64,000 nucleotides of DNA from Histoplasma ohiense (taxonomy: Eukaryota > Ascomycota > Eurotiomycetes > Onygenales > Ajellomycetaceae). The stretch is taken from contig JAEVHH010000004.1 of assembly GCA_017607445.1 (NCBI GenBank), positions 5,766,001-5,830,000 on the forward strand, given 5' to 3'. Under the pieces are notes generated by a model. It ran no database searches. It was given only the letters and a program-made list of their open reading frames with translations, and was not told the DNA's origin. This document shows, in pieces, positions 24,011 through 34,969 of this stretch. Within the stretch, counting starts at the first letter, position 1, and the number at the start of each line of letters is the position of its first letter. The position numbers were made by a program, and so were the translations under genes.

Positions 24011-26057
24011 TTACGATAAAGGTAAGCGTACGTCGAGCGCCCCGGTCATTGCCTTGATATCTTCAAATAGGATCGTCGCAGGAGTGAAGTATCCCACACC
24101 TGTATCCATATTACCCGCAAACAAAAGGCCTACAAAGTTTGCTTCTTCATCAAATATAAATGACCCAGAATCTCCTTTTGCTGAGAACAGTGATCCTTTT
24201 TTGGATGCTATTGCCTCCTCCTCTGTCACAACAACAAGCTTCTTGCCTTTATCATCAGTTTTCCATGATTCAAGATGTAGAGTGTGTAATGATTGATATT
24301 TTCCTGTGGTGAAATTGGTCCGACGGCCAATTTTGTACAAAGATGATTCATGAAGAATTTTCTTTTTGGGGGGTTGACCCATAAGTTCCCCTGAAAAGAC
24401 ACTGAAACCATTCTCATCCTCATATGAACCAACTGGTGGCACCTTTAAAGATTGTTAGCAACACTCAAAAGCATAAACTATTCATTAAGAGGCATTACTC
24501 ACATTATTACTACCAATACGGGGTGTAACAACTTGGATTAGAGCCCAATCTAGCTGTCTTCTGTCAGGATTGGGGGTTGATCTATATCCAGAAGCAGCAA
24601 AAACTCTTCCAAGAAGAGCATTTCCAGTAGCAAAAAACTTTTCAGCTTTGTTTTTGATGACAAGAGACTGATTTATTGCAGCTTCTGAGTGCTTATAGAA
24701 AGCCTCATCCCTTGGAATGATGAATTCATCGTTTATCATGGCCTCTTTGACACGCTTCTGTAGTGATGATTTCATCCAATCCACCTTTCTTTGCTCAATC
24801 ATGTTCATTCTTGCTAAATGGTCCTTTATTGCCGGTTGATCTATACGGATATTGGCGGTTGTCGCCTCGTTAACGGTCATGCCCTTTTCTCTCCATTTCT
24901 TGATATCTATTGATAGGTTAGCACGCGTTCCTTTTCAAAACACAGTTGGTGTAGACAGGATTAAGCTTGTTACGAAATGGGGATTAACATGGGGTAATTT
25001 CTTTGGCCTTCTCACCTTTAAACAATCCCGAAGAGTCATTACCCCCCTGTTCTGGCTCGATGCAATGGTAGCATGTCACACCAAAGGTATGCCACTGCTT
25101 GGTACTGGGATGCAACAGCTGAAGAAAACCACCGAAAGTAGAGCCATTAATATCAGATCCATGCAGGCTGATGCTCATTCCTAGCTGTGCCTTCTGTTCC
25201 CAAGCATTATCTGGAAGGACAACGAGGTCCACATCGGTCGCTCGCCAAACGTAGCTTCTTAGAACTTCGACTGCTACCTCCTCCAGGCCTTCAGCATCTA
25301 GCAAAGAAGTAATCTGATCTCGCTCGGCCTTCCAGGTTTTTGTTGAATCCATTGGGATAGTTAAAATAATGGTTGGAGGGTTGTTTTGGCGGTCTAAATT
25401 TGTACCTCTCCGAAAACACTCCAAAGATAGCCAACCTTCCATCCCAATAAGTTGACAAATTTGTGAAGATAAGTCATTCCACTTGGAATAGATTTTGTCA
25501 TTTTCAAATACAGGAAAGGTATATTTTTCCATGCTTGCGCGTTCATCAATAATCTCGATGTTGAGGGTACGCAAGCCATGAAACTGAAAGAAGGCGCGGA
25601 TTTCAAGGCAAGCATCCAGCCATGACCTATCTTGCTTGGTTCTGGTGGCTGAAACCACTACAGTTTCTGTTTCTCCACTATCCTCGTATTTGGCAGATCG
25701 TCTATCTACAAGGTTCAGAGACTTGAAGTGGACTGAGTGGCGGTTTAGCAGGTTGATTATATCCCATTCAAACTGGGAATTCCACTTTGTGGTGGCTGGA
25801 TGTTGCTGAGATGTGGTGAAATTCTTGGCCGGAAGGGCACAGAGGTATGGGCCCCCTACACGGAAATCTTCAGCTCTTATGCCATTTATTGTTTCATCCG
25901 AATCAGAACTGGATCCGGATGATCTTTTCTGCCTTTTGGGAGCCGGATGATGGGTTTGAGAGGTTGTAGGAGGTCCAACGGATAGCACTGCCGGAGAAGC
26001 ATAGCAATCTTCAGTGCTTCTGTTCGCTGCTCTTCTGGAAACGGTGACTGTAGCCAT
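24011..26057 (-). CDS. Intracellular trypsin-like serine peptidase-domain protein
   Basis: Three exons (26057-25016, 24906-24503, 24442-24011) give 625 residues. The C-terminal half is a trypsin-fold domain with a full predicted triad: H331 in GVTCYHC, D467 in QLDWALI and S574 in KGDSGSFIFD. The N-terminal ~280 residues begin with a polar basic/serine stretch (PKRQKRSSGSSSDSDE) and hold no domain I recognise. There is no signal peptide, so it is probably cytosolic or nuclear, unlike secreted trypsins. An insert rich in Lys/Glu (residues ~375-435) separates H and D. Exon joins rest on GTGAGA/GTGAGT donors and matching phases 1 and 0. The substrate is unknown; similar fungal trypsin-like modules appear in uncharacterised, lineage-restricted proteins. 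The gene edges an AT-rich accessory block. Confidence 0.82.
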
Positions 26058-26868
26058 GTTCGTTGTTGATGATAGAGATTTGGAAAGAAATAATTTGGTT
26101 GTGGTGTGGGCTGATAGAGTCGGAAAGCCTTCAAGTTGTTGAAGGGGGGGGGAAGAAAAGGGAAAGGGAAAGGAAGAAATGGGAAGAGGGTCAGGTCACC
26201 ATTAACCAAAGTGAAATTCACTAACGTGGGAGCTGACTCATTGCGTTGTGGTTGCCTTCGTTGCCTTCTCGCACAGTAGCTAGTCTCCTTCTTCCTTAAT
26301 GGATCAAGCTTTCTAACCTATCAGGATAGGGATTTATCCATCCGGGGATGATATCTGAAGTAATTAAGAAATGAGCATGATTATTACAAAGTTTACTTGG
26401 TTAGCTTTAGGTAACCAACCACAGCTTCGGGAGATTGAAGGCGTCCCAGAAAGATTGCTTTAAGAAACGTTGAACAAGCTTAGATAAGTCGAACAGAGAA
26501 CAGATTCGGGCTTGTCGGCTTTTGTAAACGCAAAATAACAGTTAGAATAATGGCCCATCACACCTCGTAGTTAATTATGTTCTGTCTGCCTAAGGCAGTT
26601 AAAAGATATAATAAAATGCAGAGGTTTGGTTTCTAAATATCTAAGTTGGGCCGTGATTGGGTGCCGGGGGATTGGAGCCGCAATTTGACGCATGCTTGGA
26701 CTTTGACCCATGTTCAAATTCATTATGTACTGCCGTCTCTTCACACCATTTACTTTTCAATATGTCGTCAATCGCTATTACCCACAGTGCGAGACTGGCT
26801 AACCTCCCCCGACTCCTGCCAACCGGGGAGAGTTGTAAATTCTCCTCATGTTTTCAGTGACCAGATAG

Positions 26869-27048
26869 ATGCCTCGCAAAGTTGTGGCAGTTGGCCAGCA
26901 TTTCGTCGTCAAATATGGCAAGCAAGGATCTCGCGTCAGAATTGGAATACGCTGGAACATGAACAAAAGGAAGCTATCTCCAAAAAGCCCAGGCATATTG
27001 CGATCAGTTACGCAACCTGTGATTTTCAGCGAAGAAATATCTTGCTGA
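26869..27048 (+). pseudogene. Possible aminoglycoside-phosphotransferase-like relic
   Basis: A 59-codon frame starts MPRKVVAVGQHFVVKYGKQ, which resembles the N-lobe strand with the ATP-binding lysine of fungal APH-family proteins (VG..FVVKYG). The rest of the family sequence is not found in any frame downstream, so this would be a truncated remnant. A possible upstream exon begins at the ATG near 26762. It could also be chance resemblance. Confidence 0.25.
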
Positions 27049-27730
27049 AAACGATTAGCCAAGCCACGACAGGGAAGCATAATGAAGTGGTTGAAGATGC
27101 TTCTGAGGTAATCGTACGGAGTACGAAGTAGCTATTTGACTAGGAACCTGCTAGCCCAGCCACTGTAGATCTCAGCACCTTGGCGCGCCCTGCCCGGCCA
27201 CATCATGACATCATAGCTGCATACCCGTTACTGGTTAGTGTGATCACATGATACTGAACTCTCCAGGGCTATGTATACCCCTTATCTAGCTGATTGGCTT
27301 CACCAATATAGGCTTCTAGTCCTTAGACATCAATGTGGAGGTGCAAGTCTTGTCGAGTCTTTTGTTCATACAACCAGCAATATGATCACTTAAACTTGTT
27401 TGAGAAACAGTATATAGAAAAGCAGCTCTTATCTGAGTTAATCCTTGATTTTTGACAGCGAAAGCAGCGAAAATATGTTTATTTTCACTCATTCTTACTC
27501 TTGTTGTATGAATACAAGAAGTTAAACTCTGAGTAATTAATTTAATTGACAGCTTTGAAGTGGACTATATCATGCGATCAGGCTAATCATGTCGTGAACC
27601 ACTTACCACATCATCTGCTCTTGCTTGGAATTATTCAATCTAAAAGAGGGATGGCATTGTGTCGGAGATAATATCTCGTAATATATTGTATATCGGAGAT
27701 TTTATATCACCTCTTGATTCTTGAAACCTG

Positions 27731-27883
27731 AGCACTGCCTCGCTCATATAATCGAGCATTCCCTTCCTTAACTATAAGTACTGCCTTTTTATCATGTAAT
27801 TGTCAGAGTTATCATAGTCAATTCAATATCCTTTTCATATTCAGTATTTGCGTCAATATTTAGAAATTCTATCGTTTCGACAA
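27731..27883 (+). repeat. Promoter-like dispersed repeat, copy 1
   Basis: It begins AGCACTGCCT, then shows a TATA-like ACTATAAGTACTGCC, ATCATGTAATT, CAATTCAATA and TTCAGTATTTGCGTCAATA. The same blocks recur in order at 28951-29050, and partly at 29771-29808 and 30091-30189. It looks like a promoter and transcription start of a repeated gene or element whose body has gone. Confidence 0.5.
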
Positions 27884-27901
27884 TTGTAATAATAAGAACT
27901 A

Positions 27902-28509
27902 TTATACATCAAAACACATCCCAGCAGTGAAGTTTCCACTACGGACACAGCGAATACAAATAGGATCTTGACGAGGACATTCCCAGTTTTCAGTACAGCG
28001 GTATTGATTGCAGTAATTCCACCAACGTGGAAAAACTTTGGGATTTGCTGATTGAAATTGTTCAGCAGCATCTGCCTCTGACACAGTAGGCGGCATGAGA
28101 TGACTAGGTGGAGCCCACACCTGCTCTTCATCAACTGAAAAGCTATCAACATTGCTCCAAAGTTCAATCAGCTTATTGCTGTTTTCTTCCGCGTATAATT
28201 GAGCAATGTTATTCAAGGTATTAGAATCCAGTCTTCTATAGTCAATAACATTGCCCTCTTGATCATAGGATCGTAAAACGCCTTCAGCATCAACATGTAG
28301 TACTCCATGGAGATCATATTTTACCTTTCTGACCGTTTCAGATACATCCGAGCCCATCTGCTATTTTCCAGAAAAATAAGGTCAATCCAAATTAGATTAT
28401 ATCATAGAAAGGATGGGAAAAGGAAAATACGTTATATTACAATTGTATGAGCCATCGCAAGGAGAACCAGACTACCAAGACTAAGTATCTTTGCCGTAAA
28501 ATACTTCAT
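27902..28509 (-). CDS. Small secreted cysteine-rich protein, effector-like
   Basis: Two exons (28509-28441, 28360-27902) give 175 residues. Exon 1 encodes a typical signal peptide: MKYF, a Lys, then the hydrophobic LSLGSLVLLAMA with a plausible cut before HTI. The mature chain is acidic and lacks membrane segments. Its last ~35 residues hold all six cysteines (CNQYRC..C..CIRC..C), suggesting a small disulfide-bonded domain. No family is recognised. The intron (GTAATA donor) ends in ATAGCAG, a tandem acceptor that would add or drop one Gln without changing frame. The gene is alone in AT-rich DNA and flanked on both sides by the same dispersed repeat, a setting typical of lineage-specific secreted proteins. 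A role in host or substrate interaction is inference. Confidence 0.7.
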
Positions 28510-28950
28510 AATCGTTTATCAAAAGGCGGTTTTGTCACAATAGAAATATAGAATACTAGTATAGTCGATTATTTTTTGAATTAAATTATTGATTAAAAAA
28601 TGTCATTTATTAACTACTCACCAAATCACATATAATCTGATCAGATAGAAGTCTGAAGGATTTATTTATACTTGGAATTTCAACTTAAAGAAAACGAATG
28701 ATAGTTTCAATAAGTCTCATGAATGTTTTCTAGAACACTAACCTTACATAGAATAGCATACATACCTTGAGAGATTAACTCTATCGCGTTGGTAGCAAAA
28801 ATATAGTAGAAAGTAACAACCTTTGAAATTCTAACTTGGAGCAAGTTGTGAGAAATGATATCTCATATCAAGGATTCTGTCGATTGTACTAGCAAGGCTC
28901 TTCTATTACCTCAATTCCGGAAACCGGATCACTCTGCTCCGATATATACC

Positions 28951-29050
28951 AGCACTGCCTCTATCATATATTCAAGCATTCTTTTTCTTATAAATACTGC
29001 CTGATTATCATGTAATTATTGGAGTTAGAACGATATTCAGCATTTGAGTC
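28951..29050 (+). repeat. Promoter-like dispersed repeat, copy 2
   Basis: It shares AGCACTGCCT, ATCATATATTCAAGCATT, a TATAAATACTGCCTG core, ATCATGTAATTATTGGAGTTA and ATTCAGCATTTG with copies 1 and 4, in the same order and orientation. Confidence 0.5.
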
Positions 29051-29349
29051 TAGGCTGACCGATGGAACCATGAATTACACATTTGATTTGATTTGGTTTG
29101 GTCCCAGTCCATTTCTTGGTGTGATTTCCAGTGAAACCAGAATCAGAATGAGAGTGTAAAGTGACTAGAATTATTAAAACATGAGTAAAATGAGACTAAT
29201 AAAGATAAGACCCATGATCTGAGACTGATCATGATTTTGACTGAAATTTGATCTCATTCTGATGATTATATGATACATATCTAGATATCAATCTGATTAT
29301 ATGATTGGTGGAGATATTACCTCTATCTACCAGCTACTGCTGCCAATCT

Positions 29350-29546
29350 TGCTAAGCTATTCCTCAACTGCTAAGCTATTCCTTGGTGCTAATCTATCCC
29401 TCACTGCCAATCTATCTATCGCTGCTAAGCTATCCCTCACTGCTAAGCTATTCCTTGCTGCTAATCTATCCCTCACTGCCAATCTATCTATCGCTGCTAA
29501 GCTATCCCTCACTGCTAAGCTAGCTATCGCTGCTAATCTATATAGG
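29350..29546 (+). repeat. 18-bp minisatellite
   Basis: About eleven tandem copies of TGCTAAGCTATCCCTCAC with variants (TGCCAATCTATCTATCGC, TGCTAATCTATCCCTCAC). A four-unit (72-bp) pattern repeats, so there is higher-order structure. The first unit is one base longer. The period is a multiple of three, which opens a spurious AKLSLT-repeat frame. Confidence 0.9.
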
Positions 29547-29565
29547 GTAAATCATGGTCCCGTTG

Positions 29566-29589
29566 GGTCCCATTTTGTAAAATGGGACC
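29566..29589. repeat. Perfect palindrome GGTCCCATTTT-GT-AAAATGGGACC
   Basis: Two 11-bp arms with a 2-base centre. The GGTCCCAT arm is the same motif as at the hairpin ends of the GGGACCAG element, so it probably marks one end of that element. Confidence 0.9.
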
Positions 29590-29766
29590 AAATGGAACCA
29601 GGACTGATAATTTGTAACTAAAACATGACCTGGAACTAGAATTATAATATAAATCATGTAAAGTGACTGATTTGATAAACACTATATGGGACCAGGACTA
29701 AGATATTTGAGAATGGGACTGAGGAAAAATTTGGTCCTGGTCCCATGCATGGTCACACGGCCAGTC
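29581..29766. repeat. Dispersed GGGACCAG element, copy B
   Basis: It matches 1493-1698 over its length. Its right part is a perfect hairpin: 13-bp arms at 29686-29698 (ATGGGACCAGGAC) and 29734-29746, with a 35-bp loop. The element may begin farther left, near 29096, where GGTCCCAGTCC occurs. Confidence 0.65.
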
Positions 29767-29770
29767 TATT

Positions 29771-29808
29771 TGGGTCAATATTCGGACTTTTATCCAGTTC
29801 CGACACAA
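29771..29808 (+). repeat. Promoter-like dispersed repeat, partial copy 3
   Basis: TGGGTCAATATTCGGACTTT followed by TATCCAGTTCCGACA matches the distal part of copy 4 (GGGACAATATTGGGACTTAT followed by TCAGTTCCGACA). It abuts the right end of GGGACCAG element copy B. Confidence 0.45.
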
Positions 29809-30090
29809 GTTCATCCCTTAACTATTAAAAATTTAAAGAGATTGGATAAGAGGAAGATGGAGTTATTTGATACAACCTTTCAATTCATAATTTTATATTG
29901 TCAAATCAAATGAAACAACATGAAACCTGAAATGTCTCACTGTATAAAACTTACCAATGATCTACTGTTACTCAGCATTACCTTGATCATATATATAATG
30001 TTGGGCACTAGTTGCCCAGGCGGCCCTCCACCGCACGTGATTACCCCTATATAGTTAGCTAGCGATCGCACAATGAGAAGAATTAACCAT

Positions 30091-30189
30091 CCCACATATA
30101 AATACTGCCTGGAGTTAGAAAAAGCAATTCAATTTACTTTATTGATATTCAGTACTTGGGACAATATTGGGACTTATTCAGTTCCGACA
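30091..30189 (+). repeat. Promoter-like dispersed repeat, copy 4
   Basis: It holds CCCACATATAAATACTGCCT, GGAGTTAGAAA, CAATTCAATTTACTTTATTG, ATATTCAGTACTTGGGACAA and CAGTTCCGACAT. It combines the TATA-like core of copy 2 with the distal block of copies 1 and 3. Confidence 0.5.
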
Positions 30190-31381
30190 TATATAACTAG
30201 TGGTTAAAAGAGGCAGTAGTCAGAAAAAATCACAAGGGAGCCACAGTTTCTAATTTAAGAGAGAGAATATCGAGGAAAGATTAGACAGGTATGCTTTCAT
30301 ACAATATTCAAGTCGTCCTTAGTAGCGCATTTTGCTATCCCCCCCGGAGCAAACGGAATAAAATAATGGTTTAAATTCGGAAGCTCACAAGTAGGGCTGT
30401 GAACGCGATGCCCAAACAAGAACCTTTATTTTTCATAAAGATCCATATAGATTCAACAAAATATCCACCCAACGAATAACCCAATGCGTAGATACATTCA
30501 GGGACCATCCATCATCTCCGCTTAGGTATACCAGACTCTTAAAAAATATCCACCGGCTGCACTCAACCATTTTAAATTCTATATTAAATTCCAAATTATC
30601 GGATTAGGGTCACTGCCGCGTTTTAGCCTGATTGCTATTGAGATTATAAAAACTATTAACTGCTGTATCAACTCAATATTTACCCGGAATCGATTAATAA
30701 AAATGGTCATTTTTTAAATTGAAACTAACCAACCGAACGTTTTGTATAAATTCTCAGAGATTCCAAAGTTTTCGAGATATTTATTTTTAAACGAGATACA
30801 ACTGATTGAATCGTTTAAAATTTTGTAGCGATTATAATTACATACAATGAGTGCAGCACGAGGAGGAAATAAGGTCGATCGGTTTCCAATGCAAGCATAC
30901 ATTGCCTCTATTGATCGTCCAAAAATGTAATGTTTTTCACCTCCCATCTTCAACTCCAAGTGAGAATAATGAAGGGAAATGGTAGCTGGAAGACACGGCC
31001 GGGTAGTAGTACATTAGAAGAGAGGGAAGGTAATAACATATACGGACAAACAAGGCTGTTGAATCTTCTTGGCTGGAGAAAAAGGAAGAAATTTTGAAGG
31101 AGAAGACAGCGAGAATGAGAAAAAACAATAAAGGAGAATCGCCACAAACGCCACGCAGATTGCAAAGCACGTGGCGCTGGGGCAAAGCATGACATATGGA
31201 AATACAGGAAAGACGCACGCTGAAAACAAAACACAGAGGAACGGCAACGGGGAAAGCCCAACAGGAGCAAAAAATATTGATATCAGAGAAACACATGACA
31301 AGGGACATCGAAGCATGCCTTACATATCATTCGAAAAAAAAAATGGAGGAAGCGAGAGAGAGAGAACAAAACATGAGGAGG

Positions 31382-32381
31382 CTAATAAACTGTGCCTTCA
31401 AAAGGAGCCGACTCCTTCAAATCTTCAACCAAATCCTCGACATTACTCAAATACTTCCCCAACAACACTTGTTTCTCCTCTGTCGTCTTCGTGTCACTTC
31501 CACGCGCATCTCTTCCACCGTCCCCGGGCCCATGAAAGCTCCGCGAGAACGCACCAGCAAGCTTACTCGGACTCCGATGCAGGCCGAGGCCGAGGATAGC
31601 TGTATTTGGCGCACTCGCCGAATTCGCAGAGGGAATCGAAGGCGTTTCAGGCATGAGGTAGAAGTAAAGGAATTCGACAAGTTTGAGCTTTACCTCGCGC
31701 GATGTGGTGCGCATTTTGAATAATGAGGTTACCGTGAGAAGGCCGTCGAGCGCTTCGAAGGTGCGGGTGTTGGCAGGGTTATCGAGGAGGGCTGTTACGA
31801 GGGTTAGGAGGGTAGAGGATTGGATGGCAGGGCAATTCGCGGGTTCGAGAAGGTCGAGGAGAAGATTCATGTATATTTCGCGGGCGAAGAGGGAGCGGGA
31901 GGGTGGGTGGAGGAGGAGGGTTCCTTGGATTAGATCCAGGGTTGAAATGATGAGGCGGTCATTTGTGCCATTGCTGCCGCGTCCGAGGAGGTGCTCGAGA
32001 CAAGATATCAGGCGCATAGCGACTGAGGAAGTTGTTTTACATATGTTAGCTAATTCCTATATCCTTCCGCCGCTGTTGATGACTGAGAATTAGAAAATTT
32101 GCCGGCGGGAGCTTACCGTTCCATTGGAAACCCTCTTGTAGCTTAAAGAATTCTCGGAACGCAGGGTCTCCACTCAATTCACTCAGAGGTTTCGCAGTTG
32201 CCAGAGTTATGCCATTCGCGCCCAATGGCATTGCTGACCGGCGCTTGTCTGCAGCAGTGACTTTGGATCTCGACAGGCATATTTGCGCCAGGAGCCCTTC
32301 GACTTGCCGGAGCCCTTTGCGAATTTTACCTTGGTCATAAGATGACAAGTAGTCAAAGGAGTGGGATAGGAGGGTCTCCAT
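31382..32381 (-). CDS. CDC14: Septation initiation network protein Cdc14 (SIN component, not the phosphatase)
   Basis: Two exons (32381-32117, 32022-31382) give 301 residues. The N-terminus LLSHSFDYLSSYDQGKIRKG and LRQVEGLLAQICLS, plus FQWN joined to VAMRLISCLEHLLGRGS, match the fungal SIN Cdc14 family. The middle is helical, armadillo-like sequence (STLDLIQGTLLLHPPSRSLF). In fission yeast this protein binds and activates the Sid1 kinase at the spindle pole body to trigger septation, and filamentous fungi use the pathway for septum formation. The name collides with the unrelated Cdc14 phosphatase; no phosphatase motif is present. The C-terminus has a variable Ser/Pro linker and a short conserved helix (YLSNVEDLVEDLKES). 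The intron has a GTAAGC donor and CTCAG acceptor. Confidence 0.9.
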
Positions 32382-34933
32382 TAAGGAGGCCGGGTTGGCG
32401 CGTAGGTCGCAGTTATCCGGCCCTTTGTCCTGTTGAAAGAAAACGCAGTCGTCTCAGATATTAAGAGGACACAATGGAAAGCCGTTTCTGCCTGTGTGAA
32501 CAAAGCAATGCAGGGAACAGAAACACTCCAAAAAATAAAATAAAATAAAATAAAATAAGATTGGAAACCCCGGAAAAGAAAATTACAGATTCTTAAAACA
32601 TAGCATATCGTGAGATCTTGTCGGGGAAAAGCAACATTCCCGCTAACCTGGAGATCGATGGAGCTGAGTCTCGTCATGCAAAACCGATGCGGGTAAACAA
32701 GCGCCGATGGTTGTCCTGGCAACAGCACTAGTACGGACGCCAACCTCGACTTTTCCAAATGATACTGGCATGAGCACCCTGTATATTTGTCCTGTGATGA
32801 GCCGTGGTTCTACACCCGGTCGTCAGCTCTCTCTCCCAACATATATGGCCTTTACCGTCGTTTGTACTGCGAACGCTATCCCCGTCGGCTGTTATTCGAC
32901 GACGAAATATCCCTTTCCAATGTTTGCATTGCATTGCGCCAATTCGGCTTCAAGGTAGACAAACAGAACGCCGTGGAGCAGGGAGACCTAGAGCTTCCGT
33001 GGATACTAGTACGATGTCTAACAATGGACGGATCATCAGGACAGATCCTTAATTCCCTTGGCATAACGAAAAAAAAAAAAAAGTCAAAAACTTTGGTTGA
33101 GCCATCTACTGGTATTTATTAGACGCAACCCGGCCAGGAATGACCTGGTCGCGTGATCTGAAGTTGAATGGAAAAAATTGCCTTCTCATATTTCCTTATT
33201 CACCTCTCATCCAATCGACTACATGGAGATTTCAAGCGTTGGATTTAACCCTACATTTAGCCGCATTCGTCGTCGTTTCAACCCAGGCAAATGACCAAGG
33301 TCACGAACTTTTCCCTTCCACCCTGGACAAACTTTCGTTTCTGACAATAATAAGCGTGGCAGAATGAAAGGGAAAAAAACATATAAAGTTTGCGGGGAAC
33401 TTAAGGGGTCAAATGTGGGGTGAGCGGAAGAGTATCTATCTACAAACGAGGAGCCCTTGGGGGGTGTCAAAGAATGGAGGGAACTTGAGGGCGGGAAAAA
33501 GTGCAACAAGCTTAATTGTACAGTGCTCCGTTCTTGGGAAGAGAATAACGACGGAGAAATGCTCAGCCCACTCACGAGCCTTGTTCGTAAATAAATCTAT
33601 GAACTTCGCATCATTTGCTGTAGAAAAATTCCCAGAGCAAAAGTGTAGGAGACATTTGTTTGTGAAATGAATGAATGAATGAATAAAATAATATATTTAT
33701 ACGATCTTTATTTGGGCGCGCTGATGCAAATGAGCGGATAGTAAAGAAAGGCAGAAAGGAGCGGTGTCGTATACATTCCGTCGCAACGGGGATGTTTTAT
33801 CGAAGGAAACCTTGGGAAAGCCTCGGGAAAAGTTCCACAGCCTATGACGCACGGATACATGGATTCTATCCTTCTGGAATATTGCTGATGAGACGGGTGA
33901 TGGTTGATGGAGAATGTGGAGGAGAACACTCTGGAAGATTTTATCATCGCCGTCCGGTTGATCGGAACAACATGTCCAGTGCACTAGATGGGGGGATATT
34001 CTCCTTAACAGTCCACTGTTTCTTATCCAATCGTGATCACGTATTCCGATAACAGCTACCAAACCGAGTCTAGAAGAAACGGCAGAAGATTCTTTGTCTT
34101 TGCGCATCGGGTCTGCGCCACGAGGTCTGCTTGAAAGTTGGAGCTAGACTAACTCAAAACGAATCCAAAAATCAAAATGCGGGATTTTTTTTTTCCTATT
34201 TCACTCACTCCTCGCCTAAGTTGACAAGCAAAATACAGAAGCATCTGGCTCCTTAGCGCTGGACAAAAAATTGATCAAAAACGGCCTTGTACCGCACCCT
34301 GTCGAAACGAACATGCCTAGCGCCACTCTTCTTAGCTTTTTGGACCGGTGAGTCGTGACCAGTGGTCTTGCCATTGAGTGTCCCTTGCCGGTGCAGTGCA
34401 TAAACAGTACCTGCCCTTGTTCGGCGAGTTTGAAAGGGAAAAGCGTCAGGCTGTTTTGGCCTCAGTGCAGTTACGAGGCGGGAACCAGACACGAACGAGT
34501 AAGCTAGTACCTCCATCGTACTTTTTGAATCGGGCGGCGCACAGGCACTCTATACGCCTACAGATTTTTCGAAATCATATTGAAAATATCAGTACAGGAA
34601 TCTTTACAATTTCCCTCCCCTCCCAGCCCACAGAAACGCCTTCAAGGCTTAGTTAGCCTGGCGGGGTCGATCCAAGCCAAGCAAGCCTTTGCCCAGAGCA
34701 TTCGTTCCATTTGGTGGTCCCCGAATCGATCGTTTTTAAGCCCCCGACAGGCCCAAGCCGGGTGGCAGGAGGCATCTTAAGGTGCCTGGAACTGTAACTA
34801 GCTAAGGCGCTTGCGAAGTGGGGTGACCCCAGGTTGATTATTGGCTATTGGCAATCTCTTATTTTTGCCGATTTTCATGTTGTCTTTCAATGTTCCCCGC
34901 ACCAGGAACTCTAGTAGGAGATGTAAACAGAAT

Positions 34934-34969
<36 letters not shown>

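Larger units (their letters stand above)
26058..27901. other. AT-rich flank with gene relics
   Basis: The first ~200 bp form the CT-rich promoter/leader of the peptidase gene (minus strand). Beyond that the DNA is AT-rich, apart from a kinase-like relic at 26869-27048 and a repeat copy at 27731-27883. Confidence 0.55.
28510..31381. other. AT-rich accessory DNA, mostly repeats
   Basis: The secreted-protein promoter (minus strand) occupies the first few hundred bases. The rest holds repeat copies, a minisatellite, palindromes and low-complexity AT-rich sequence, with no supported gene. From about 30950 composition returns to normal in the 3' flank of the CDC14 gene. Confidence 0.6.

Noticed and set aside
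29301..29621. 106-codon frame with AKLSLT/ANLSLT repeats
   Set aside because: It is produced by the 18-bp minisatellite, whose period is a multiple of three.
31382..32381. Cdc14 dual-specificity phosphatase
   Set aside because: No HCx5R motif; the sequence matches the unrelated SIN component of the same name.
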